A stretch of DNA of 23,062 nucleotides from an uncultured Bacteroidales bacterium (GCA_937894795.1 CALCQV010000075.1:1-23062), one strand, 5' to 3'; numbered from the stretch's first letter, positions 1 to 8,396 are shown. The notes: generated by a model from the sequence alone, not told the origin. Made by a program: numbers and translations.

Positions 1-675
1 CTCCAGGCCCTCAAGATTCATTACGCTGAAATGCTTTTCACCGCCATAGCAGAATTCCCTATATACTTCATCAGCAAACAGGTAGAGATTATGCTTCAGC
101 ACAAGTTCCCTCAGATGCAATAGCTCCTCCTTACTGTATAGATAGCCGGTAGGATTATTGGGATTACAAACCATGATGGCTTTAGTGCGCGGGGTAATTG
201 ATTTCTCAAACTCACTGATAGCCGGTAATGCAAATCCATCCTTTATATTGGAAGTGATAGGTACAACCTTTACACCAGCATCAAGTGCGAATGCGTTATA
301 GTTGGTATAGAAAGGCTCCGGAATAATCACCTCATCACCGGGATTAAGGCAGCATTTCAAAGCAAAGGAAATAGCTTCTGATCCACCGGTAGTGATAATA
401 ATATCGTTATGGTCAATATTGATTCCCAGTTTCTGATAATATCCTGCCAGTTTACGGCGGTATGTTTCATTACCGGCCGAATGGCTATATTCAATAACCT
501 TATCACCGTATGTTCTAACGGCCTGCAGGGCACCTTCAGGTGTAGGGATATCAGGTTGTCCAATATTAAGGTGATAAACTTTAATTCCTTTCTTTTTAGC
601 TGCTTCAGCAAACGGAACTAATTTACGAATTGGTGAGGCTGGCATCAAAGTGCCACGTTCTGAAATATTAGGCAT
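1..675 (-). CDS. Pyridoxal-phosphate aminotransferase, class I/II (3' end outside window)
   Basis: The first 225 codons of a fold-type I aminotransferase are present; the reading frame is still open at base 1, so the C-terminal part lies outside. Visible family motifs, in order, are NIGQPD (37-42), TTGGSEAI (95-102), the PLP-phosphate/pyridine-binding NPNNPTG (171-177) and ADEVY (201-205), whose Asp and Tyr contact the cofactor. The Schiff-base lysine would be further downstream and is not visible. The family transfers an amino group between an amino acid and a 2-oxo acid in the cytoplasm; aspartate, aromatic or branched-chain substrates are all possible. The chosen ATG (673-675) is the first in frame: the ATG at 678-680 is out of frame and runs straight into TAA. 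A -7-like box lies 25 bases upstream. Family is certain; substrate is unknown. Confidence 0.93.
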   Translation of the reverse strand, partial: MPNISERGTLMPASPIRKLVPFAEAAKKKGIKVYHLNIGQPDIPTPEGALQAVRTYGDKVIEYSHSAGNETYRRKLAGYYQKLGINIDHNDIIITTGGSEAISFALKCCLNPGDEVIIPEPFYTNYNAFALDAGVKVVPITSNIKDGFALPAISEFEKSITPRTKAIMVCNPNNPTGYLYSKEELLHLRELVLKHNLYLFADEVYREFCYGGEKHFSVMNLEGLE

Positions 676-699
676 TACATTTAGGTTTTAACTTTGCAG

Positions 700-707
700 C
701 AAAATTA
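700..707 (-). promoter_or_regulatory. Bacteroidetes-type -7 box for the aminotransferase
   Basis: Read leftward, the sequence is TAATTTTG, a full match to TAnnTTTG. It lies 25 bases upstream of the aminotransferase ATG. No convincing -33 TTTG element was found at the usual distance, so the call rests on the -7 box and its position. Confidence 0.45.
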
Positions 708-756
708 GGACTTAATAATTGTTAAATAAAATATTAAGTCAACAAATAAGGGAGAA

Positions 757-786
757 TAAAAAAAAACTGCCTGTTTTGGCAGGCAG
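757..786 (-). terminator. Rho-independent terminator after the DUF1573 gene
   Basis: On the minus strand CTGCCTG (786-780) and CAGGCAG (773-767) form a 7-bp GC-rich stem around a 6-base loop, followed immediately by a run of T residues (766-757). It starts 21 bases after the stop codon of the leftward DUF1573 gene and would insulate the aminotransferase from it. Confidence 0.9.
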
Positions 787-807
787 CTTCAATGATTTCA
801 TCAGTTC

Positions 808-1296
808 TTACTTTGCTGTTGGGGTCGCACCTGTATTCAAACTCTTTTCAGGAACAGTACTTTCTTCCACCTTTTTAATAATGTTACCTGTAATTTTCAG
901 CACTACGGGTGAATTCTTTCCATTCGACATAACAGTGATGGTTTTGTTAATAGGACCAATTCTGCCGGTGTCATACTTAACTTTAATAACTTCCTTTTTG
1001 CCTGGCATAATAGGCTCTCTGGGCCAACTGGGCACTGTGCAACCGCAGGATGACTTTACACTGGAAAGAATCAGAGGTTCTTTGCCCGTATTGGTAAATT
1101 CAAACTCGCAATTACCATCACCACCAACAAACATGGTTCCATAATCATGAACAGTTTTTGTAAAGGAGATGTCAGCTGCATTAGGATTGGCTGCGGCAGT
1201 GGTTGTAACCGGAGCTACTTGTTTATTGGCTTCCTGGGCGATTACTAATGTCATTGAGAATAAAAGCAATGCAAGAACTAAAACTGGCTTTTTCAT
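808..1296 (-). CDS. Secreted DUF1573 domain protein
   Basis: This 162-residue protein has a clear N-terminal signal peptide: MKK, a hydrophobic stretch to about residue 19, then a cleavage region near IAQ. After a low-complexity Ala/Thr/Pro-rich linker (about 22-40), residues 42-138 match the DUF1573 (HYDIN/ASH-like immunoglobulin fold) pattern. That pattern includes HDYGTMFVGG, the EFTNTGKEPL strand and the conserved SSCGCTVPSWP motif, whose Cys-Gly-Cys is a family hallmark. A charged, disordered tail follows. DUF1573 proteins are abundant in Bacteroidetes and presumed to be periplasmic or surface-exposed; their molecular role is not known. The gene stands alone between its own TAATTTTG -7 box and a strong terminator, so it is probably monocistronic. 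Confidence 0.92.
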   Translation of the reverse strand: MKKPVLVLALLLFSMTLVIAQEANKQVAPVTTTAAANPNAADISFTKTVHDYGTMFVGGDGNCEFEFTNTGKEPLILSSVKSSCGCTVPSWPREPIMPGKKEVIKVKYDTGRIGPINKTITVMSNGKNSPVVLKITGNIIKKVEESTVPEKSLNTGATPTAK

Positions 1297-1347
1297 TTTT
1301 TTACTATTTTAAGTTGGGTGTTTTGTTTAAAGATCCTATGTTTGGAA

Positions 1348-1355
1348 CAAAATTA
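1348..1355 (-). promoter_or_regulatory. -7 box upstream of the DUF1573 gene
   Basis: Leftward TAATTTTG matches TAnnTTTG and sits about 50 bases before the DUF1573 start codon, giving a leader of about 45 nt. No clear -33 partner was seen. Confidence 0.45.
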
Positions 1356-1442
1356 ATACCTTAATTGCTTCCATGAAAGTTTTTTCAGGTATTTTTTATT
1401 ACACAATATTCGTACCAAAATATCGAATGACCAATCATTAAA

Positions 1443-1471
1443 TTGCTGAAGTTTCAATTTTACTATCTTTG
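1443..1471 (+). promoter_or_regulatory. Bacteroidetes promoter (TTG, 18 bp, TATCTTTG) for the lipoprotein gene
   Basis: TTG at 1443-1445 is separated by 18 bases from TATCTTTG at 1464-1471, an exact TAnnTTTG. The start codon of the lipoprotein lies 31 bases downstream. The same arrangement with identical spacing recurs before the Dak2-DegV gene. Confidence 0.7.
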
Positions 1472-1502
1472 CTTATATAATGTATGAGAAAAACTACTAA
1501 TT

Positions 1503-2009
1503 ATGAAACAAAAAGTTACCCTTTTAGTAATCATGTCGATTGCACTGATGAGTATATCAGCTTGTAAACCAAAGCAGCAAGTTTCCGCAGTGAAAGGAAA
1601 GCCAATATTGGCCAATGCTCCTGTAATAGTATATAAAACGAAAGCTGATTATTCACAGCATGTACCTGTAACATTGTCATCCGACAAGATGGAGATTGTT
1701 TCATACCCCGCCCCGGGCGATGTCTATTATGGTGGTGACCTTGCATATCCTGTTTCATTAGAGAAAGGATATTTACTTGATAAAAGAGGAATTAATGAAA
1801 ACTCTGCATTTACAAAATGGACCTATTATGAATACAGCAGATTATCAAAAACACCTACTCCCCAGGAAATCAGGAATATGCTTTTAGATAAGGATCCCTT
1901 TATAGAAATATATCACTGCGGCACACGCAATGACTTTGAAAACCTTGTGGAAGATCTGAATAAAATTATCAAAAAAGATAAGCTTGATCGGTTTAAGCGA
2001 CTAAAGTAG
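1503..2009 (+). CDS. Uncharacterised small lipoprotein
   Basis: The 168-residue product begins with a lipoprotein signal (MKQK, hydrophobic core, lipobox SISAC with Cys21), so it is expected to be lipid-anchored in the periplasm or outer membrane. I do not recognise a named domain. The mature part has a segment of probable beta strands (about 38-80, including VIVYKTKADY and a KMEIVSYPAP stretch). It ends in a Lys-rich, probably helical tail (about 140-168, NLVEDLNKIIKKDK). Single cysteines at 21 and 139 rule out an internal disulfide in the mature lipidated form. It has its own promoter and a downstream hairpin, so it is likely a single-gene unit. Confidence 0.85.
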   Translation: MKQKVTLLVIMSIALMSISACKPKQQVSAVKGKPILANAPVIVYKTKADYSQHVPVTLSSDKMEIVSYPAPGDVYYGGDLAYPVSLEKGYLLDKRGINENSAFTKWTYYEYSRLSKTPTPQEIRNMLLDKDPFIEIYHCGTRNDFENLVEDLNKIIKKDKLDRFKRLK

Positions 2010-2040
2010 GTTCAGGAGCTACATTTACCTGCTTTTTTTT
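2003..2040 (+). terminator. Probable terminator after the lipoprotein gene
   Basis: AAAGTAGGT (2003-2011) can pair with ACCTGCTTT (2027-2035) with one G-U pair, and the second arm runs into eight T residues (2033-2040). The stem overlaps the lipoprotein stop codon. The 15-base loop makes it weaker than the other hairpins here. Confidence 0.6.
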
Positions 2041-2044
2041 AAGG

Positions 2045-2073
2045 TTGTTTTAATAATTTTCCTTATATCTTTG
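2045..2073 (+). promoter_or_regulatory. Bacteroidetes promoter for the Dak2-DegV gene
   Basis: TTG at 2045-2047, an 18-base spacer and TATCTTTG at 2066-2073 form a canonical -33/-7 pair. The predicted leader to the TTG start at 2171 is about 90 nt. Confidence 0.7.
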
Positions 2074-2170
2074 CATGCCAAATGTTAGATAATTAAACGG
2101 GAGAAGCATTTACCAAGGTAAAATTCATCTCTTTAACAATATTGAACTTAACAATTAAAGTACCTTTCTA

Positions 2171-3982
2171 TTGGAGACACAACAAAAGTCAATAACCATT
2201 CTGGACGGAAAAACACTCTATTATAGTTTTCTGGCAGGTGCGCAAAAGATCTTTGAGAACCAGGTTCAAATAAATAAGATTAATGTATTTCCGGTAGCAG
2301 ATGCTGATACCGGTACCAATCTTGCTTCAACTATGCGTTCCATAGTTGATACACCCATACCAACGTCCGATCTTAGAATTACAGCTGCGGCATTGGCCGA
2401 TGCAGCCCTTACCGGAGCAAGGGGGAATTCAGGTATCATTTTTGCCCAATTCATTTATGGATTCAGCACTGAACTCCAGAAATATGAAACAATGAGTGTT
2501 GAGGGTTTCGCTGAAGCCTTGCGTAAAGCAGTTACTTATGCTTACGAGGCAATAGCCAACCCAATTGAAGGTACCATGATTACCGTTATACGTGAATGGG
2601 CTGAGTTTGTGTATATTTTAAAAGACACAATAAGTGATTTTATTGAACTGTTGGCATTGGCATATCAGAAAGCCGTTGAATCACTGAATGCCACTACCCA
2701 GAAGCTTGAAATTCTTGCTAAATCGAAAGTAGTTGATGCCGGTGCCAAGGGTTTTGTTGTTTTCCTTCAGGGAATAGTGGAATTTGTCAAAGCCGGTGAA
2801 ATCAGGAAGATGCTCTCCGGTCGTGATACTATTGTAATTGCCGATTCTGAATCAGTGTCACATGAAGTAATTACCTTCCGCTACTGCACTGAAGCAATGC
2901 TGGCTCTTGACGAAAAGAAAAATGTTGATCTGGCACAAGTCAGGAAATCTATTGCCCATATGGGTGATTCTATGGTTGTTGCAGGTTCTCCCCGGAAACT
3001 GAGGGTGCATATCCATTCTGACCATCCATCAAAAGTAATGAAAGTGCTTAGCAGGTATGGCTCAATCTCTTTCCAAAAGGTTGATGACATGATAATGCAA
3101 AATAATATAGCAGCACATCCTCATCTGCCTATAGCTCTGGTTACTGATTCAACTTGTGATATTCCGCAGGAACTCATAGAGAAACACCAAATACAGGTGG
3201 TTCCATTAAGTGTCCATTTTGGTGATTCTTATTACCTTGACAGGATTACATTGCTTCCATCACAATTTTATAAAATGCTCGATAAGGCAGCTAATTATCC
3301 AAGCACCGCACAGCCTCCATATAAGGAGTTTTTTAATAAATACTCCTTCCTTTCAAGTCATTTTGAATCAATTATAGGAATCCATATAAGTGGCTCCATG
3401 AGCGGTACTTTCTCAAATAGTACAAAGGCAGCCCATACTGTTTCAGAGCATACCGGTAAGAAAATTGATATCATTAACTCCAGGCGATTATCGAGCGGAT
3501 TAGGTGTTGTTGTTTTGCGCGCAGCTGAAGCTCTTGCTCAGGGCGTAACTCATGAAGAGCTAACAAGGTTGATACCCATTTGGTCAACAAACACGAAGAT
3601 GTTTGTCAGCGCTAAGACTATCAAATATATGGTAAAAAGCGGACGGGTAAGTTATACAAAAGGACTGATAGGCTCATTGCTTAATCTCAAGCCCATCGTT
3701 ACAGTTAACGATGAAGGTCGTACAGAAACGTTTGGTAAACCATTTACAGAAAAGGGAAGTCGCTTTCTGGTTATGGAAAGTGTAAAGAGAATGGTTGGTA
3801 AGAGAAAAGTGTGGGGATATACAATATCACATGCCAAGAATATTGTAACTGCCAACTGGTATCACGATCAAATGCTCAGGTTAACGGGTCTGGAACCACT
3901 TTTTATAAATGATGCCTCTCCTGTGCTGGGTGTTAATGCAGGCCCGGGTGTAGTGGCATTATCTATTATGTTTGAGGACTAA
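2171..3982 (+). CDS. Dak2 (FakA-type kinase) - DegV (FakB-type) fusion protein
   Basis: A 603-residue fusion. Residues about 10-215 form a Dak2/DhaL kinase domain with the metal/ATP motif FPVADADTGTN (40-50) and GARGNSG (82-88). Residues about 225-315 match the FakA middle segment (GDSMVVAGS, RVHIHSDHP). Residues about 320-603 form a DegV/EDD fatty-acid-binding domain with LVTDSTCDIP (323-332), the SGSMSGTFSN lipid-pocket loop (407-416), the SGRVS motif (490-494) and GVNAGPG (587-593). In Firmicutes, FakA phosphorylates a fatty acid held by a separate FakB/DegV protein; here both are on one chain, so acyl-phosphate formation is inferred. The start must be the TTG at 2171: an in-frame TAA is at 2156-2158, and the first ATG would delete the kinase motif. 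The gene has its own promoter and terminator. Confidence 0.9.
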   Translation: METQQKSITILDGKTLYYSFLAGAQKIFENQVQINKINVFPVADADTGTNLASTMRSIVDTPIPTSDLRITAAALADAALTGARGNSGIIFAQFIYGFSTELQKYETMSVEGFAEALRKAVTYAYEAIANPIEGTMITVIREWAEFVYILKDTISDFIELLALAYQKAVESLNATTQKLEILAKSKVVDAGAKGFVVFLQGIVEFVKAGEIRKMLSGRDTIVIADSESVSHEVITFRYCTEAMLALDEKKNVDLAQVRKSIAHMGDSMVVAGSPRKLRVHIHSDHPSKVMKVLSRYGSISFQKVDDMIMQNNIAAHPHLPIALVTDSTCDIPQELIEKHQIQVVPLSVHFGDSYYLDRITLLPSQFYKMLDKAANYPSTAQPPYKEFFNKYSFLSSHFESIIGIHISGSMSGTFSNSTKAAHTVSEHTGKKIDIINSRRLSSGLGVVVLRAAEALAQGVTHEELTRLIPIWSTNTKMFVSAKTIKYMVKSGRVSYTKGLIGSLLNLKPIVTVNDEGRTETFGKPFTEKGSRFLVMESVKRMVGKRKVWGYTISHAKNIVTANWYHDQMLRLTGLEPLFINDASPVLGVNAGPGVVALSIMFED

Positions 3983-4061
3983 TAATAGCAAATACTATAG
4001 TTTTTATAGGTAATTAGCTGAACTATACATCAGGGATATTGCTATAGTACCCATTAAAAGG

Positions 4062-4102
4062 AAAAAATCGTGTTATTGAATTGTCAACAACACGATTTTT
4101 TT
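4062..4102 (+). terminator. Strong terminator after the Dak2-DegV gene
   Basis: ATCGTGTT (4067-4074) pairs perfectly with AACACGAT (4089-4096), followed by seven T residues (4096-4102). An A-run on the left arm means it could also act leftward. It lies 80 bases after the Dak2-DegV stop codon. Confidence 0.85.
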
Positions 4103-4210
4103 ATGCAAGAAATTCAAGATACATCAACAATCATCACCTCCCCCACTCGTAATGTAAGTGGCAGTGTTTGCATCATAATTTGAGAGAAACCAAAAATCAT
4201 TACTTTACCC

Positions 4211-4239
4211 TTTATTTACAGCATATTTTCATACCTTCG
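4211..4239 (+). promoter_or_regulatory. Possible promoter for the acyl-CoA synthetase
   Basis: TACCTTCG at 4232-4239 differs from TAnnTTTG at one position and is 46 bases before the ATG. A T-rich TTTA at 4211-4214 is 17 bases upstream as a weak -33 candidate. The rest of the interval 4103-4285 shows nothing convincing. Confidence 0.35.
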
Positions 4240-4285
4240 CCCTATATTAAATAAAGAATTTCAATTCACTAACTCATTCATTATC

Positions 4286-6334
4286 ATGATTAATCAGCAA
4301 TTGATTGATCCCAAAAGTATCGTTGTTATTGGCGGATCAAATGATGTAACAAAGCCCGGAGGCAAAGTATTAAAGAATCTAATTGACAATAAATTCCCGG
4401 GGAAACTCTACGTAACAAACCCAAAAGAAACAGAGATACAAGGAATCAAGTGCTATCAGGATCCTGCTGATCTACCCGAAGTTGACTTGGCCATATTGGC
4501 CATAGCCGCAAAGTATTGTCCGGCAACTGTTGATTTATTGGCCAATAATAAGAATACACGTGCCTTTATCATCTTCTCAGCCGGCTTTCATGAGGAGAGT
4601 GAAGAGGGAGCTCGTTATGAGAAGCAGATAGTTGATACCATCAACTGTGTGAATGGGTGTTTAATTGGCCCAAATTGCATAGGCATGATGAACCATCATC
4701 ACACGTCAGTGTTCAGCCTTCCGATTCCACGAATGGAACCGCATGGTGTGGATTTTATTTCAGGCTCAGGCGCAACTGCAGTGTTTATTATGGAAGCCGG
4801 TATGTTGAACGGCCTCTCATTTAGCAGTGTCTATTCTGTTGGCAATAGCGCCCAGATGGGTGTTGAGGAGGTTCTAAAATATTTGGATGAGACCTTTGAC
4901 CCGGCTACAAGCTCAAAAGTAAAGCTTCTGTATGTTGAGAGTATTTCAAAACCCGATATGCTGCTTAAGCATGCGTCATCTCTTATAAATAAGGGCTGCA
5001 GCATTGCAGCTATCAAATCAGGTACTTCTTCAGCAGGTAGCCGTGCCGCTTCATCACATACCGGTGCGCTTGCCAGCAGTGATACCGCCGTTGATGCCTT
5101 ATTTAGAAAAGCTGGTATTGTCAGGTGCTATGGACGGGAAGAGCTGGTAACGGTTGCCGCGATATTCATGCACAAGAAACTGGCCGGAAAGAACATAGCA
5201 ATTATCACACATGCCGGCGGACCGGCAGTAATGCTCACCGATGCCCTGTCGAACAATGGCTTTGAAGTTCCTCATCTTGAAAGTCCTGAACTGTTGTCCA
5301 AACTGTTCCCTGGTTCATCAGTAGCCAATCCAATTGATATGCTTGCTACAGGCACAGCCGAACAGCTTGGTGAGATCATTGAATATTGTGATAAGAAATT
5401 TGACAATATTGATGGTATGGCAGTTATTTTCGGTAGTCCCGGGTTGTTTGAGAATTATGAAGTTTATAAGGTGCTGCACGAAAAGATGAACACATCTAAA
5501 AAGCCGATCTTTCCAATTTTACCTTCTATAGTAAATGTCAAGAATGAGATAGATTATTTTATCGGATTGGGGAGAATAAACTTCCCTGATGAAGTGGTTT
5601 TCGGTACTGCTCTTACTAAAGTATACAATACACCGGCACCCGCCAAAGACTCTACCCTACCCTCAGTTGATCAAAAACTAATCAGGGATATTGTCAATAA
5701 CTCTGAAGATGGTTACCTCTCACCGGATAAAGTGCAGCAACTGCTTGATGCTGCCGGTATACCAAGGGCAGGTGAAGCTGTTGTAACTACTGCACCTGAG
5801 GCAGTTAAAATGGCTAATAAGATAGGATATCCGGTTGTTATGAAGGTTGTTGGACCCGTTCATAAATCTGATGTTGGTGGTGTTACCCTTAATGTTAAGG
5901 ATGATGAAACCGTTACATCAGAGTTCAACAGAATGATCAAAATCAAGGATACCACCGCAGTTCTCATTCAGCCGATGTTATCAGGAACACAGATATTTGC
6001 CGGCGTAAAGAAAGAAGGCGACTTCGGGCACATGATTCTATGTGGTTTGGGTGGAATCTTCATTGAAGTGCTCAAGGATGTGCAGTCATCTTTAGCCCCT
6101 GTGTCAGCTGATGAAGCTTTGACCATGATCAAATCCCTCAAATCGTATAAGATTATTGAAGGGGTACGCGGTCAGGAAGGTGTTGACATTACAGCTTTCT
6201 CTGATGCAATTGTGCGCCTGTCGGCTCTATGTGTTACAGCACCTGAAATTGCTGAAATGGACATCAATCCACTGCTGGGAAATGCAAAGGGAATAACTGC
6301 AGTAGATGCACGAATCAGAATACAAAAAAAATAA
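4286..6334 (+). CDS. ADP-forming acetate/acyl-CoA synthetase (fused alpha-beta)
   Basis: This 682-residue protein has the full domain order of single-chain NDP-forming acyl-CoA synthetases. There is an N-terminal CoA-binding Rossmann domain (about 5-125, VVIGGSND at 13-20), two succinyl-CoA ligase-like domains (about 130-450), and a C-terminal ATP-grasp domain (about 460-680). The expected phosphohistidine of the alpha part is His258 in SSHTGALASSD. The ATP-grasp part carries PVHKSDVGGV (524-533), whose His526 is the likely second phospho-carrier, and the metal-binding EMDINPL (657-663). The reaction is acyl-CoA + ADP + Pi to acid + CoA + ATP in the cytoplasm. It would harvest ATP from acetyl-CoA or from branched/aryl acyl-CoAs made by amino-acid breakdown; the substrate cannot be read from sequence. 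Single gene flanked by terminators. Confidence 0.93.
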   Translation: MINQQLIDPKSIVVIGGSNDVTKPGGKVLKNLIDNKFPGKLYVTNPKETEIQGIKCYQDPADLPEVDLAILAIAAKYCPATVDLLANNKNTRAFIIFSAGFHEESEEGARYEKQIVDTINCVNGCLIGPNCIGMMNHHHTSVFSLPIPRMEPHGVDFISGSGATAVFIMEAGMLNGLSFSSVYSVGNSAQMGVEEVLKYLDETFDPATSSKVKLLYVESISKPDMLLKHASSLINKGCSIAAIKSGTSSAGSRAASSHTGALASSDTAVDALFRKAGIVRCYGREELVTVAAIFMHKKLAGKNIAIITHAGGPAVMLTDALSNNGFEVPHLESPELLSKLFPGSSVANPIDMLATGTAEQLGEIIEYCDKKFDNIDGMAVIFGSPGLFENYEVYKVLHEKMNTSKKPIFPILPSIVNVKNEIDYFIGLGRINFPDEVVFGTALTKVYNTPAPAKDSTLPSVDQKLIRDIVNNSEDGYLSPDKVQQLLDAAGIPRAGEAVVTTAPEAVKMANKIGYPVVMKVVGPVHKSDVGGVTLNVKDDETVTSEFNRMIKIKDTTAVLIQPMLSGTQIFAGVKKEGDFGHMILCGLGGIFIEVLKDVQSSLAPVSADEALTMIKSLKSYKIIEGVRGQEGVDITAFSDAIVRLSALCVTAPEIAEMDINPLLGNAKGITAVDARIRIQKK

Positions 6335-6668
6335 GCTTATTTAGTTGTATATCAGAAGGTTGTTAACTTATTAAAGCATATCGACAATTCTCTGAATCTG
6401 AAATTTCACAACTTTTTAAAGAATACAATAAACGCCTAATTATCAACTAATTAGGCGTTTATTTTCTGTACTTTTCCCGGAATATCAAAAACTCATTCTA
6501 ATTCGCTGGATTACATGAGCTTATAGCGTTTTAGATGTTTCTTAACTCTCCTACAATCGATTCTTTTATTACAGCATGTACCTTTGCCGTGATTGTTGAA
6601 ATCCTGAGCATTTTAATGCCGAACAGAATAAACTGTTACATCAATTAACTAACCAATAATCCGATTCA
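6335..6668. other. 334-base convergent intergenic region
   Basis: This stretch separates the acyl-CoA synthetase from the convergent C69 dipeptidase gene. It holds the 13-bp-stem hairpin at 6430-6460. Beyond that I see only a stray TACCTTTG (6579-6586) pointing right with no gene after it, and no open frame longer than about ten codons behind it. No RNA gene was recognised. Confidence 0.6.
6430..6466 (+). terminator. Terminator with a perfect 13-bp stem after the acyl-CoA synthetase
   Basis: AAACGCCTAATTA (6430-6442) and TAATTAGGCGTTT (6448-6460) are exact inverted repeats around a 5-base loop, followed by a T-rich tract (ATTTTC). It is nearly 100 bases after the stop codon. A-rich sequence on the left side means it may work in both directions between convergent genes. 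Confidence 0.85.
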
Positions 6669-8396
6669 TTATTTATAGATCAGCTTATCGCCGGTGTCTT
6701 TAATAACTTGTTCCTTCCATGATTCAGAATAACCCGGAAACATGGGTGATGGAGTGAAACCCCATTTATTCCTAAGGAATCGGCCATCCTTCTCTTTCTT
6801 GACGTTCCCGTCGAGGTACTTGACCAACAAGTAATTATCAAGTTCCTTCCAGCGTTTGATGGTCCTGTTAGCTGCTGTTTCAGCATAATTAGTAAGGAAT
6901 TCACGGGCTTTTGAAGGATTGGAATTATGAAGTGCCAATGCCTCGGCATCTACTTTCTTAGATTCACCGGCAAAGGTCTCTTCAAGCTCATCCTGTACCT
7001 TCTTGAGATCAGGCATAACCCTGTTATAGAACAGGTATTTGAAATGAGCAACCCTATTGAAAACCCAGAAAGCTGCATCATCAGAGTAGGTTAGCATATC
7101 ACCGTTTCCTTCTGCATAAGCATGGGGCACCTTATTTATTCCACAATAGAATGGAACATAAACGGTTGAACCGGCATCATCTACGCCAAACCAGAAGATT
7201 CCTCCAATATGATTCGGCAACCAGCTTCTCATTTGAGCTATAAAGGAAAAACCGGTCTGCTGTGTTACTGTAACTCGCTCGTTAAAATACTCAGTGCCAT
7301 TGTATTTCCATGTCAATGGCCTCCAGCGATAAGGTGATCCAAAAGGACCAGCACCGGCGTCTTTCGACATATCAAGATCAGTGCCTTGCAGATAATCACG
7401 CTTAAATCCCATCAGGTCTCTGGGGGTTAATTTACGATCAGGTTTAATGTACAATGGCATCCTATCCTTTGTTACATCTCCTTTTGCATATTCATAGTAC
7501 TTGTCCATGTCGCTGTTGACATCCTTAAAAGCCGACCATACCCTGATTTCACAGAAACGAACATTGTCAAAAGTCAGGGGAGCATACACATCACTAAAGC
7601 TAAACTCCTCATCCTTGCCCATGAAATAGCCTTTTGAACGTGCAAAGCTGATCATGTCATGCGAGTAAACATAATCAATTGCCGGATCATTGATGTGCTT
7701 GAAATTCTTGCTGCTAATGGAAGTAACTTTATCTTCAGGCTTAAAGAAATTAATACGTGCCTGGTTGGCATGGGCTGAGATATAACCATCAGGAATACGC
7801 ACGGCTACCCAGACTGCCCCTTTGTTGACATTAGCCATTTTTTTGGTTTTCTTGTCAGCCACCAAGGTTGTGCCTTTACCCATGATTTCCATTATCCAAA
7901 CCTCATTAGGATCACCTATTGAAAAGGATTCACCTGAACTGGCGTAACCGTATTTTTCTACCAACTCGGCAATTACCTGAATAGCTTCACGGGCAGTTTT
8001 TGAACGTTGCAGGGCAAGGAACATCAAACTGCCGTAATCAACAACACCGGTAGTATCTTCCAATTCAGGACGGCCCCCAAAGGTTGTTTCGCCAATGGCA
8101 ACCTGATATTCATTCATAAAACCTATTACCTGATAGGTATGACTGGCCTGAGGTATCTGTCCCAGTGGTTTGGCCGTACCCCTATCATAAAGGGTAACCA
8201 TGGTGCCCTCAGGCCAATCGGCTGCAGCCCGCCAATACAACTCACCATACCGCACATGCGAATCTGCCGCATAGCTAATCATTGTAGAGCCGTCAACTGA
8301 TGCTCCTTTGGTAACAAGGTAGTTTGTGCATGCTGTAACTGTATTAATGCCTAAACCTATTAAAACGGCAATCAGCACACTTAGTTTCCATTTCAT
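6669..8396 (-). CDS. Secreted C69-family dipeptidase (Ntn hydrolase)
   Basis: With the start at 8396 the protein has 575 residues: a signal peptide (MKWK, hydrophobic core, ...NTVTA) followed directly by Cys23 in CTNYLVTKGASVDGSTM. This is the N-terminal catalytic cysteine region of peptidase family C69 (PepD-type dipeptidases). Further family blocks are GFMNEYQVAIGETTFGG, the SGESFSIGDPNEVWIMEIMGKG stretch and a C-terminal PGYSESWKEQVI region. It should hydrolyse dipeptides outside the cytoplasm. The open frame extends 62 codons upstream to 8582, but that extension has no family resemblance and would bury the signal peptide, so I reject it. VTAC also fits a lipobox, so cleavage by signal peptidase I or II is ambiguous. 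Monocistronic and divergent from the NA37 gene. Confidence 0.9.
   Translation of the reverse strand: MKWKLSVLIAVLIGLGINTVTACTNYLVTKGASVDGSTMISYAADSHVRYGELYWRAAADWPEGTMVTLYDRGTAKPLGQIPQASHTYQVIGFMNEYQVAIGETTFGGRPELEDTTGVVDYGSLMFLALQRSKTAREAIQVIAELVEKYGYASSGESFSIGDPNEVWIMEIMGKGTTLVADKKTKKMANVNKGAVWVAVRIPDGYISAHANQARINFFKPEDKVTSISSKNFKHINDPAIDYVYSHDMISFARSKGYFMGKDEEFSFSDVYAPLTFDNVRFCEIRVWSAFKDVNSDMDKYYEYAKGDVTKDRMPLYIKPDRKLTPRDLMGFKRDYLQGTDLDMSKDAGAGPFGSPYRWRPLTWKYNGTEYFNERVTVTQQTGFSFIAQMRSWLPNHIGGIFWFGVDDAGSTVYVPFYCGINKVPHAYAEGNGDMLTYSDDAAFWVFNRVAHFKYLFYNRVMPDLKKVQDELEETFAGESKKVDAEALALHNSNPSKAREFLTNYAETAANRTIKRWKELDNYLLVKYLDGNVKKEKDGRFLRNKWGFTPSPMFPGYSESWKEQVIKDTGDKLIYK

Noticed and set aside
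719..1144. 141-codon open frame on the plus strand opposite the DUF1573 gene.
   Set aside because: It mirrors a well-supported DUF1573 domain and runs through its terminator hairpin.
4103..4183. 26-codon open frame just after the Dak2-DegV terminator.
   Set aside because: No promoter or ribosome binding site, and composition is low-complexity with no recognisable motif; it begins inside the terminator T-tract.
6579..6586. TACCTTTG box pointing right, as an orphan promoter for a small RNA.
   Set aside because: No -33 element, no hairpin with T-tract after it, and no reading frame above about ten codons; a chance match in AT-rich DNA is as likely.
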